Below are positions 1 to 5,090 of a stretch of 7,398 nucleotides of DNA, one piece after another. This stretch comes from Anaerolineae bacterium (GTDB taxonomy: Bacteria > Chloroflexota > Anaerolineae > Aggregatilineales > Phototrophicaceae), in contig JALONY010000078.1 in assembly GCA_025454715.1 (NCBI GenBank), positions 1-7,398 on the forward strand, written 5' to 3'. The stretch's first letter is position 1. Every line of letters starts with the position of its first letter. The notes beneath the pieces were generated by a model. It worked only from the letters and a program-made list of their open reading frames with translations, did no database searches and was not told where the DNA came from. Made by a program: the position numbers and the translations under genes.

Positions 1-500
1 TGGTTGAGCTGGGCGACGGGGTTGGCGACCACCCAGCGCTCGGTTTCGTCGATGGCTGGGGTGTGGGGAAATAGCGATGCGGTGTGCATGTCCGCGCCGA
101 GGCCGAGATAGGCCAAATCGAAGCGGGGGAGTGTGCCGCTAAAGGTGTGGTGTAGCGCGGTTTGGTAGCGTTGTGATGAGTCGTCGGGGTCGGGGTGGGT
201 TCGCATCGGATGGAAGTTGGCCTCGCTTAGGCCGAGGGGTTCCAACAGGGTTTGGCGAATCATGCGGGCGTTGCTGTCGGGATGGTGGTCATCGACGTTG
301 CGCTCGTCGCCCATCCACACATGAATGCGCGACCAGTCGAGATGTCGGGCATTTTCGGTCAACCAATGGTGGATGCGCTTGGGCGTGCTGCCGCCCGACA
401 ACGCGACGTGAAACACCCCGCGCTCGGTGATGGCGGCTTGGGCGAGGCGGATGAACCACTGACCGGCTGCGACGGCCAAGGCTTCGGGGGTGGGTTCCTC
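1..500 (-). CDS. pgl: 6-phosphogluconolactonase, partial (C-terminus beyond the window, start codon unresolved)
   Basis: This enzyme hydrolyses 6-phospho-glucono-lactone to 6-phosphogluconate in the cytoplasm, the second step of the oxidative pentose phosphate pathway. Read on the minus strand with codon boundaries at 498-500, 495-497 and so on down to 3-5, the frame is open throughout. It gives the family landmarks in order: an N-terminal helix containing PEALAVAAGQWF, the SGGSTP phosphate-binding loop, MGDERNVDDHHPDSN, and GLGADMHTASLFP. Canonical proteins have DGHTAS in the last motif; here Met replaces the Gly. About 166 residues are visible of a usual 230-260, and the rest lies beyond position 1. 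At the 5' end there is no ATG or GTG where the N-terminus should be. The frame simply runs on upstream inside the tauE gene in another frame. The only start-type codon nearby is a TTG at 477-479, whose GAGGA (496-500) is about 16 nt away, too far for a normal Shine-Dalgarno. The first beta strand of the lactonase appears to be missing. The family is certain; whether the gene is functional is not. Confidence 0.88.
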
Positions 501-1198
501 AGGCCAATCACCAACAGCATGAGCTGCACCAGCTTGGCGAAGAATTGGGGCGAGAAGCTGCGGCTGAGAAAATAGCCGATGAACAGACCGATGATGAGCG
601 AGGGCGTGGCGTAGAGCCAAAAATGCGTGACCGTGGCGGTCAGATTGCCGTGTAGGGCGTGCGAGGCCAGCGCGACGAGGCTGCCGACCAAAAACACGCC
701 TTGCAGGTTGGCGCGGAAGGTGTCGGGTTGCCAGCCTTGGGTGGTGCCGTAGATGACATACCCGGGGCCGCCGGTGTTGTAGGCGCCACTGAGCAACCCG
801 GCGGCAAACCCGAACGGGTACGCCCAATTGGGGTGGTTGAGGCGCGGCATCTTGGGGGTGAGCAGGCGATAGAGGGCATAGCCGAAGACGACCACGCCCA
901 GCACGCGCAAGACGATGGCTTCATCGAGGGCAGAGACGCCGTAGACCCCGATCGGGATGGCGCAGACCGCCGCTAGGGTCAGCCGCCACAGCGCGCCGAT
1001 GGTGAGCGATTTACGGAAGCGGATGATGCCGACGATTTCGCCGAACAAGATGGATAGGGCGAACAAGGGTGCCGCCACCCGTGCGCCCAGCACCCCCGCC
1101 AACAAAGGCATCCCGAACAAGGCCGAGCCGAATCCGGTTAAGCCCTGCACGATTCCCGCCCCGAGCATGATGGGGATGATGAGAAATTCTGGCGGCAT
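359..1198 (-). CDS. TauE/SafE-family membrane permease, C-terminus replaced by out-of-frame sequence
   Basis: This is an integral inner-membrane protein of the TauE/SafE (sulfite exporter, former DUF81) family, whose members move small anions such as sulfite or sulfoacetate. The substrate here cannot be read from sequence. The start at 1198 (MPPEFLIIPIML) has an AAGGGAG site at 1206-1212, 7 nt upstream. Residues 1-233 have the family pattern: a first helix ending in GIVQGLTGFGSALFGMPLL (residues 15-33), several hydrophobic helices, and a second-half repeat with GLLSGAYNTGGPGYVIY (134-150) followed by FRANLQGVFL (161-170). Homologous sequence ends at about residue 233 (VIGL, near position 500), in the middle of the final helix. 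The remaining 46 or so residues, to the stop at 359-361, are Pro/Ser/Ala-rich and low in hydrophobicity. They are the pgl coding sequence read in the wrong frame. The natural end of the protein, about 10-20 residues, is therefore missing or the sequence is shifted here. It is transcribed divergently from the amine oxidase gene. Confidence 0.85.
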   Translation of the reverse strand: MPPEFLIIPIMLGAGIVQGLTGFGSALFGMPLLAGVLGARVAAPLFALSILFGEIVGIIRFRKSLTIGALWRLTLAAVCAIPIGVYGVSALDEAIVLRVLGVVVFGYALYRLLTPKMPRLNHPNWAYPFGFAAGLLSGAYNTGGPGYVIYGTTQGWQPDTFRANLQGVFLVGSLVALASHALHGNLTATVTHFWLYATPSLIIGLFIGYFLSRSFSPQFFAKLVQLMLLVIGLRNPPPKPWPSQPVSGSSASPKPPSPSAGCFTSRCRAAARPSASTIG

Positions 1199-1205
1199 AC
1201 AACGG

Positions 1206-1212
1206 CTCCCTT
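1206..1212 (-). promoter_or_regulatory. Ribosome binding site of the TauE-family gene
   Basis: The minus strand reads AAGGGAG, 7 nt before the ATG at 1198-1196. This supports 1198 as the start. Confidence 0.75.
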
Positions 1213-1240
1213 GACGAAATGATGGGGGCTAGTGTACACC
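1211..1240 (+). promoter_or_regulatory. Possible promoter for the amine oxidase gene
   Basis: TTGACG at 1211-1216 is a good -35 match. The only -10-like hexamer at fitting distance is TACACC at 1235-1240 (18-nt spacer), which matches TATAAT poorly. The box lies in the 83-nt divergent gap, immediately next to the tauE ribosome binding site. It is a weak candidate that rests on the -35 box alone. Confidence 0.25.
1232..1239. promoter_or_regulatory. GTGTACAC palindrome in the divergent gap
   Basis: A perfect 8-bp palindrome lies between the divergent tauE and amine oxidase genes. TAGTGT occurs at 1230-1235, overlapping it, and again at 1243-1248. It could be an operator shared by both promoters, but an 8-bp palindrome alone is weak evidence. 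Confidence 0.25.
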
Positions 1241-1255
1241 CTTAGTGTCCATTAG

Positions 1256-1271
1256 ACAGGGTCTGCCCTGT
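1256..1271. promoter_or_regulatory. Inverted repeat just upstream of the amine oxidase ribosome binding site
   Basis: Perfect 6-bp arms, ACAGGG (1256-1261) and CCCTGT (1266-1271), flank a 4-nt loop. The second arm ends at the T immediately before the AGGAG ribosome binding site (1272-1276). In RNA it would form a compact hairpin touching the Shine-Dalgarno. In DNA it could be an operator. There is no T-run after it, so it is not an intrinsic terminator. Confidence 0.4.
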
Positions 1272-1281
1272 AGGAGATTTT

Positions 1282-2691
1282 ATGGCGAAAGCCAAGCGCA
1301 AGGCCAAGTTAACGCAAGACAATCTGGTTAGTCGGAGGGAGGTACTCAAATCATTGTTGGCGATGGGCGCGGTGGCCGTGACGGCACCGGCAGTTGCCAG
1401 CCAAGCGCAAACCACCAAGCGCGTCATCGTGATTGGGGCAGGGGCAGCCGGTATCGCGGCGGCCAGCCGCCTACAACGGGAAGGGCACACCGTCCTCGTG
1501 CTCGAAGCGCGTGACCGCATCGGCGGGCGCGTCAATACCAACCGCACCTTGTCGCCACACCCGATTGAGCTGGGTGCCGAGTTCCTCCACGGCGATGAGG
1601 TGGTAACGTGGGATTATGTCGAGGCTTTCGGCCTGCGTACCCTCGAGGCTGGCATCGGCTCGACCAGCTACGTCCACAGCAATGGCAAACTCCAAGACGC
1701 CACCACATGGCAACGCGAGATGACCGGCATCGACGGCTCGTTGGAAGACGTGCTTTGGGATGCGGCGGATTTGTGGACTCGTGGGGGCGGCGAAGATATG
1801 ACGCTGGATGAGCTCATCGACGCCAGCGAGATGTTGCAAGACCTGCGCGACCCGTCGGTGCGCCGCGTGCTAGACAACATGTACGGCGAAGAAGTGGCGG
1901 CGGGCACCACCCAACACGGGGTGTACGGCATCGTCGAGGCGGCCTATGACGGTGATGGCAGTGGCGATTTCCGCGTGCAGAGCGGGTATTCCACCTTGCT
2001 GGCGCGCATGTCTACCGGCCTCGACATCCGCTTGAACACGCCGGTTCGCCGCATCGATACCAGTGGCGCAGGGGCGACGGTCGAGGCGATGGACGGCACC
2101 AGCTTCACGGCGGACGCGGTCATCGTGACGTTGCCGTTGGCGGTGCTGAAGAAGCGTGCGGTCGAGTTCAACCCGCCGTTGCCGGATTGGAAGTGGGAGG
2201 CCGTCGATGCGCTGGGCGCGGGCAAGGTCGATAAGGTGATTTTGCGCTTCAAGGAGCGCTTCTGGCCGGCAAACCTCGGCGAGCTGTTCACCGATAAGAC
2301 GTTGCAGGTGTGGTGGCAACCCGGGGACGGGCGCGCCGACGCACCGCCCATCTTGACCTCGAACACGGGTGGCGCCAACGGTGCCTTGTTGGCCGACCTG
2401 ACCGCTGAAGAGGCCATCCAATTGGGCTTGCGCGAGCTGAGCGACATCTTCGGGCAGGATGTCAGCCGGTTCTTCGACACCGGCGTCTTTACGGGCTGGG
2501 GTGCCGACCCGTACAGTGGAATGGGTTATTCGTATGTGCCGCCGGAGGCGTATGGCTACCGTGCCGACCTCGCCGAGCCGGTGGGCAACGCGCTGTTTTT
2601 CGCGGGTGAGGCGACCAATTCGGTGCGTCCGGCCTGCGTGCACGGCGCGATTGAATCGGGGCTGCGTGCCGCCAAGGAGGTGATGGGTTAA
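1282..2691 (+). CDS. Tat-exported flavin-dependent amine oxidase
   Basis: This is a FAD-dependent amine oxidase of the monoamine/polyamine oxidase and LSD1-like family, 469 residues long. It would oxidise a primary, secondary or polyamine with O2, giving an imine/aldehyde and H2O2; the substrate is not predictable. The start at ATG 1282 has AGGAG at 1272-1276, 5 nt upstream. A basic N-terminus leads to SRREVLK (residues 17-23, twin arginines 18-19), a hydrophobic stretch (24-38) and an Ala-rich end near AVASQAQ. This is a Tat signal peptide, consistent with export of the folded FAD protein. The mature part opens with VIVIGAGAAGIAAA (dinucleotide-binding loop GAGAAG, 52-57), then the EARDRIGGRV motif (75-84) and ELGAEFLHG (96-104). 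Lys318, in KVDKVIL, matches the conserved flavin-N5 lysine region of the family. The C-terminus has GYSY and FFAGEAT (439-445) followed by VHGAIESG, the second FAD-binding motif. It appears intact and monocistronic, with a terminator 70-80 nt after the stop. Phytoene desaturase-like relatives are less likely given the HG and FAGE patterns. Confidence 0.9.
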   Translation: MAKAKRKAKLTQDNLVSRREVLKSLLAMGAVAVTAPAVASQAQTTKRVIVIGAGAAGIAAASRLQREGHTVLVLEARDRIGGRVNTNRTLSPHPIELGAEFLHGDEVVTWDYVEAFGLRTLEAGIGSTSYVHSNGKLQDATTWQREMTGIDGSLEDVLWDAADLWTRGGGEDMTLDELIDASEMLQDLRDPSVRRVLDNMYGEEVAAGTTQHGVYGIVEAAYDGDGSGDFRVQSGYSTLLARMSTGLDIRLNTPVRRIDTSGAGATVEAMDGTSFTADAVIVTLPLAVLKKRAVEFNPPLPDWKWEAVDALGAGKVDKVILRFKERFWPANLGELFTDKTLQVWWQPGDGRADAPPILTSNTGGANGALLADLTAEEAIQLGLRELSDIFGQDVSRFFDTGVFTGWGADPYSGMGYSYVPPEAYGYRADLAEPVGNALFFAGEATNSVRPACVHGAIESGLRAAKEVMG

Positions 2692-2722
2692 GGTGACCGG
2701 GGATTTATCTTCGATTTACCAC

Positions 2723-2734
2723 AGACCACGGTCT
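2723..2734. repeat. Small inverted repeat after the amine oxidase gene
   Basis: Arms AGACC (2723-2727) and GGTCT (2730-2734) are separated by AC. ATCTT at 2707-2711 and AAGAT at 2735-2739 are a further complementary pair around it. It lies between the stop at 2691 and the main terminator. There is no T-run, so it is probably only an mRNA 3' structure; the function is unknown. Confidence 0.25.
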
Positions 2735-2767
2735 AAGATGACCGGCAGCGTAACTCGCTCGAGGGGG

Positions 2768-2829
2768 CGGGGCGCGGTTTGAGTGAACAGGACATCGTCG
2801 CTCAAGTCGCGCCCCGTCTTTCTTTTTTT
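2768..2829 (+). terminator. Strong intrinsic terminator of the amine oxidase gene
   Basis: The left arm at 2769-2783 (GGGGCGCGGTTTGAG) pairs with the right arm at 2801-2815 (CTCAAGTCGCGCCCC) over all 15 positions, two of them G-T wobbles. C2768-G2816 adds a further pair. The loop is 17 nt (2784-2800). Seven T's end at 2829, preceded by TCTTTC, so the hairpin is followed by a clear T-rich tract. This separates the amine oxidase from the terpene synthase. Confidence 0.85.
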
Positions 2830-2955
2830 AGACGTGGTTTGGCTGAAGCGGGGCGACATCATACCGACGGCCAACCCTGTTTGAGGCCATATGATTTTTG
2901 TGTGGGTCTTCCCCTTTTTGTACTATTTTCGGGTGTGTGCCACGTTGGGCGTGAC

Positions 2956-2969
2956 CATTGTTACCAATG
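2956..2969. promoter_or_regulatory. CATTG-N4-CAATG inverted repeat beside the promoter
   Basis: Perfect 5-bp arms CATTG (2956-2960) and CAATG (2965-2969) lie immediately upstream of the extended -10 element. A repressor or activator dimer could bind at the position where the -35 contact would be. Candidate operator only. Confidence 0.35.
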
Positions 2970-2972
2970 TTG

Positions 2973-2981
2973 TGCTATACT
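2973..2981 (+). promoter_or_regulatory. Extended -10 promoter of the terpene synthase
   Basis: TGCTATACT combines the TGn extension with TATACT, a five-of-six match to TATAAT. No good -35 hexamer sits at 16-18 nt; GTGACC at 2951-2956 is 19 nt away. Extended -10 promoters often do without a strong -35, or one may need an activator. Transcription would begin near 2988, giving a leader of about 90 nt before the ATG at 3078. Confidence 0.5.
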
Positions 2982-3006
2982 GTAGTTTGGTGTAAAAACT
3001 CTGTTG

Positions 3007-3018
3007 TGTAACATTACA
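3007..3018. promoter_or_regulatory. TGTAA-CA-TTACA inverted repeat in the leader
   Basis: Perfect 5-bp arms with a 2-nt centre lie about 20 nt downstream of the predicted transcription start. The position suits an operator that blocks RNA polymerase. No regulator is encoded nearby to pair it with. Confidence 0.35.
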
Positions 3019-3023
3019 TTTTG

Positions 3024-3044
3024 GGCATATTTCCCCTATATGCC
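3024..3044 (+). promoter_or_regulatory. Perfect leader hairpin upstream of the terpene synthase
   Basis: GGCATAT (3024-3030) and ATATGCC (3038-3044) are perfect 7-bp arms around a pyrimidine-rich loop, TTCCCCT. It would be a stable hairpin in the 5' untranslated RNA, ending 33 nt before the start codon. There is no T-run, so it is not a terminator. It may stabilise the mRNA or serve as an operator. Confidence 0.45.
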
Positions 3045-3063
3045 AGCAGGGTGCGGGTTCCGA

Positions 3064-3069
3064 GAGAGG
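3064..3069 (+). promoter_or_regulatory. Ribosome binding site fixing the terpene synthase start
   Basis: GAGAGG ends 8 nt before ATG 3078-3080. The same frame can be extended upstream to a TTG at 3021, but that codon overlaps the leader hairpin and has no ribosome binding site, so 3078 is preferred. Confidence 0.7.
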
Positions 3070-3070
3070 T

Positions 3071-3083
3071 TGTCATCATGACA
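3071..3083. promoter_or_regulatory. Perfect palindrome across the terpene synthase start codon
   Basis: TGTCAT (3071-3076), C, ATGACA (3078-3083) is a perfect 13-bp inverted repeat whose right arm begins with the ATG. As RNA it could form a UGUC/GACA stem with the AUCAU loop holding the start codon. As DNA it could be a protein site. The role is unknown. Confidence 0.4.
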
Positions 3084-4067
3084 GATTATCACCTACCGAC
3101 GTTGACGCTACCGTTTGCGGTGCAGGCCAATCCATCGGTCGCTGCGGCGGAGCGGCACACTGCCGATTGGCTACGCTATTTCGACTTGATTAAGTCGAGC
3201 GCGGCGAACAAGAAGTTCGAGGCGGCCAAGTTTTGGGTCTTGTCGTCTGCGGCCTATCCGCAGGCTTCGGCGGATGACCTGCTGATGATTAACGACTGGA
3301 TCGCTTGGCTGTTCATCCAAGACGACTTCTTCGACGAGGCACGGGTCGGGCGTCAATCGCGCCGGATGCAGGCGTATGTCGAGGCGGCGCTGGGGGTGTT
3401 GCGCCAATCGCGCCTCGCCACGGTGCGTGATGACGGCGCGCTGTTGGCGGGCTTGAGCGAGCTGTGGCAACGGATGCGCACCCGCATGGACGCCGACCTC
3501 GCGGCGCGGTTCGTGATGGCGTTCGAGAGCTACACCACCGCGTGCTTGTGGGAGCTGGAGAACCGCTCCTATGGCTATGCGCCGACCGAGGGTGAATATG
3601 TGCTGATGCGCCGCGATACCAGCGGGTTCCGCCCGTGCGCGGTGTTGATCGAGATGAGCTTGGGCGTGGCGATGCCGACCCGCTCGCGGGAGCATCCGGT
3701 GGTGCGCCGCATGACCGACCTGACCAATGACGTGTTGTCGTGGACGAACGACCTGTTTTCGTCCACCAAAGAAGCCTCGCGCAACGACATGCACAACCTC
3801 GTCTTGATTTTGGCGCAGCAGATGCCGTTGCCGCAGGCGATGGCGTTGGTGGCCGAGCGCATCCAAAACGCCGTTACCGAGTTCGTCAGCTTGTCGGAGG
3901 CGTTGCCCGCCACCAGCGGGGAGGCCGACGGCCTGACTCAGCGTTATGTGGATGGGCTGAAGCACTGGATGGCGGCCAACTTGCACTGGTCAATCGAGAC
4001 CGGGCGCTATGTGGCCAAGCCCGCCGACGCTGGGCAAGACTACGACGCCAGCCGCTTGATTGGTTAA
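3078..4067 (+). CDS. Class I terpene synthase (probable sesquiterpene cyclase)
   Basis: This 329-residue protein is of the bacterial class I terpene synthase family. Such enzymes ionise an isoprenyl diphosphate, most often farnesyl diphosphate, with Mg2+ and cyclise the carbocation in the cytoplasm. The N-terminus has the typical LPF...NPS...W spacing (residues 11-31). The first metal motif is DDFFDE (Asp82-Asp83 to Asp86-Glu87). RRDTSG (178-183) fits the diphosphate-sensor arginine and effector region. The second metal motif is NDLFSSTKE (Asn224, Ser228, Glu232), a complete NSE triad. The C-terminal GRY (309-311) supplies the Arg-Tyr pair that contacts diphosphate. All catalytic elements are intact and the length is normal for bacterial sesquiterpene synthases (about 300-360). 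The substrate chain length and product cannot be deduced; a diterpene or monoterpene product is possible. No prenyltransferase, P450 or other tailoring gene is adjacent, and terminators lie on both sides, so it is probably expressed alone. Confidence 0.92.
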   Translation: MTDYHLPTLTLPFAVQANPSVAAAERHTADWLRYFDLIKSSAANKKFEAAKFWVLSSAAYPQASADDLLMINDWIAWLFIQDDFFDEARVGRQSRRMQAYVEAALGVLRQSRLATVRDDGALLAGLSELWQRMRTRMDADLAARFVMAFESYTTACLWELENRSYGYAPTEGEYVLMRRDTSGFRPCAVLIEMSLGVAMPTRSREHPVVRRMTDLTNDVLSWTNDLFSSTKEASRNDMHNLVLILAQQMPLPQAMALVAERIQNAVTEFVSLSEALPATSGEADGLTQRYVDGLKHWMAANLHWSIETGRYVAKPADAGQDYDASRLIG

Positions 4068-4099
4068 GAGACGACCAAACCCTCGCGATAACAGCCGAG

Positions 4100-4129
4100 A
4101 CGCCCGCCGAATGGTGGGCGTTTTGTGTT
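4100..4129 (+). terminator. Intrinsic terminator of the terpene synthase
   Basis: ACGCCCGCC (4100-4108) pairs with GGTGGGCGT (4113-4121) over 9 bp with one G-T wobble. The loop is GAAT, and the T-rich tail TTTGTGTT follows. It begins 32 nt after the stop codon. TAAACT at 4129-4134 overlaps its end and might act as a weak -10 for the next operon, but I see no matching -35. Confidence 0.75.
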
Positions 4130-4154
4130 AAACTCTGCCGCTGAACGGTAAAAC

Positions 4155-4160
4155 GAGGTG
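4155..4160 (+). promoter_or_regulatory. Ribosome binding site deciding the start of the phosphatase gene
   Basis: GAGGTG is complementary to the 16S tail. It is 11 nt from ATG 4172 but only 2 nt from the alternative GTG at 4163, so ATG 4172 is the better start. The difference is three residues. Confidence 0.55.
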
Positions 4161-4171
4161 AGGTGTTTGGG

Positions 4172-5086
4172 ATGCCGTGGATTGTTTTGGGCATCGTCGT
4201 CGTCGTCGGTATGGTCGGGGTGGTGGCATATATCAAGTTGCGCGGCCAGCGCGCCGTCGAGCAGTTCTCGCCCGAGTCGTACCTGTTGCCGATGGATGCC
4301 GCGTGGTCGCAGGGGCGTGACCGCACGCTGGGCTTGAAGACGGCGGTGAACTTGCGCGACATCGGCGGGTACCCTGCGGCGGGTGGGAAGCGGGTGCGTT
4401 GGGGCTTGGTGTATCGGTCGGGCACGCTGCACGAGCTGAGCGCAGAGGACAGCCAGCGGTTGGCTGAGCTGGGCTTGCGCCTGATTTGCGATTTGCGGAG
4501 CGACGAGGAATTGGCCGACGCGCCCGACGATGCGGCGCGGTTTGGGGCGGCTTACAAGCATTTGCCCGTCCAGACCGAGCGCAACACACTCCAGCGCGTG
4601 CGCGCCGCCATGTTTCAGCCGGAGCGCTTGAGCGACTTCTTGCGCGAGACCTACAAAACGGTCATGCTGGAGGACAACGCCACGCTGATTGGCGGGATAC
4701 TGCGCGATATGTTGGCGCCCGACGGGTTGCCGATGTTGTTTCATTGCACGGCGGGCAAAGACCGGACGGGCGTGGTGGCGGCGGTGTTGTTGGCGACGCT
4801 GGGGGTGCCCGATGCGGTCATCGCCGCGGATTATGCCCAGAGCAACCATTTTCAGCCGCGCTTTCGCGAGTATGTCGGGCGGGCGGTCGTCAAGCTCAAG
4901 TGGTTGGGGGTCTCGGCGGACTCGCTGCACCCGCTCACGATTGCCGACGGCAGCATGATGCACGACATGCTCGCGACATTGCGCGCCAAGTATCACAGCA
5001 TCGACGATTATCTGACCCAGCGCGCTGGCCTAACCCACGAAGAAATAGGCCGTTTGCGTGCTTTACTGCTTGAGGAGGCGGTATAA
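4172..5086 (+). CDS. Membrane-anchored tyrosine-protein phosphatase-like enzyme
   Basis: This 304-residue protein belongs to the bacterial tyrosine/dual-specificity phosphatase group related to PtpB and LipA (Y_phosphatase3 type). It would hydrolyse phosphotyrosine, other phosphoprotein or phosphoinositide substrates through a cysteinyl-phosphate intermediate. Residues 4-21 are one strongly hydrophobic segment (IVLGIVVVVGMVGVVAYI) followed by KLRGQR. They probably anchor the protein to the membrane; if the N-terminus stays inside by the positive-inside rule, the catalytic domain is cytoplasmic. NLRDIGGY (60-67) and YRSGTLHELS (81-90) are hallmarks of the family. DLRSDEE (107-113) comes next, and the P-loop is HCTAGKDRTG (191-200) with nucleophile Cys192 and Arg198. 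The catalytic site is complete. The start choice (ATG 4172 over GTG 4163) follows the Shine-Dalgarno spacing. It is the first gene of a two-gene operon, with only four bases between its stop and the next ATG. Confidence 0.88.
   Translation: MPWIVLGIVVVVGMVGVVAYIKLRGQRAVEQFSPESYLLPMDAAWSQGRDRTLGLKTAVNLRDIGGYPAAGGKRVRWGLVYRSGTLHELSAEDSQRLAELGLRLICDLRSDEELADAPDDAARFGAAYKHLPVQTERNTLQRVRAAMFQPERLSDFLRETYKTVMLEDNATLIGGILRDMLAPDGLPMLFHCTAGKDRTGVVAAVLLATLGVPDAVIAADYAQSNHFQPRFREYVGRAVVKLKWLGVSADSLHPLTIADGSMMHDMLATLRAKYHSIDDYLTQRAGLTHEEIGRLRALLLEEAV
5072..5078 (+). promoter_or_regulatory. Ribosome binding site of the histidine phosphatase gene
   Basis: GAGGAGG, a near-perfect Shine-Dalgarno, lies inside the last codons of the upstream phosphatase gene, 12 nt before ATG 5091. 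This suggests translational coupling. It rules out the alternative upstream TTG at 5058, which lies before it. Confidence 0.7.
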
Positions 5087-5090
5087 CCCC

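Larger units (their letters stand above)
2692..3077. other. 386-nt non-coding region upstream of the terpene synthase
   Basis: I see no credible gene here. The reading frame opened by the TTG at 2779 starts inside the terminator stem, has no ribosome binding site and encodes a nondescript peptide. The region from about 2885 to 3050 is visibly richer in A and T than the flanking genes. It carries an extended -10 promoter and a series of inverted repeats, listed separately. The stretch from 2830 to 2950 shows no structure that I can name. Confidence 0.6.

Noticed and set aside
359..500. The C-terminal 46 residues of the TauE frame as a real permease domain
   Set aside because: They are Pro/Ser/Ala-rich and not hydrophobic. 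The same bases in another frame encode conserved 6-phosphogluconolactonase sequence.
1870..2643. A 257-codon open frame antisense to the amine oxidase
   Set aside because: GC-rich coding regions often leave long antisense frames. The product is Arg/His-rich with no motif, while the plus-strand protein has a full set of family motifs.
2905..2927. Possible second terminator, GGG-TCTT-CCC followed by CTTTTTG
   Set aside because: The stem is only 3 bp, too weak to act as an intrinsic terminator.
2779..2985. A 68-codon open frame beginning with TTG in the gap before the terpene synthase
   Set aside because: It starts inside the terminator stem, lacks a ribosome binding site, and its peptide has no recognisable motif.
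3171..3986. A 271-codon open frame antisense to the terpene synthase
   Set aside because: His/Arg/Gln-rich translation without motifs; the sense strand is the terpene synthase.
4064..4996. A 310-codon open frame antisense to the tyrosine-phosphatase-like gene
   Set aside because: Composition is Arg/His/Gln-rich and motif-free. The opposite strand has the intact HCTAGKDRTG enzyme.
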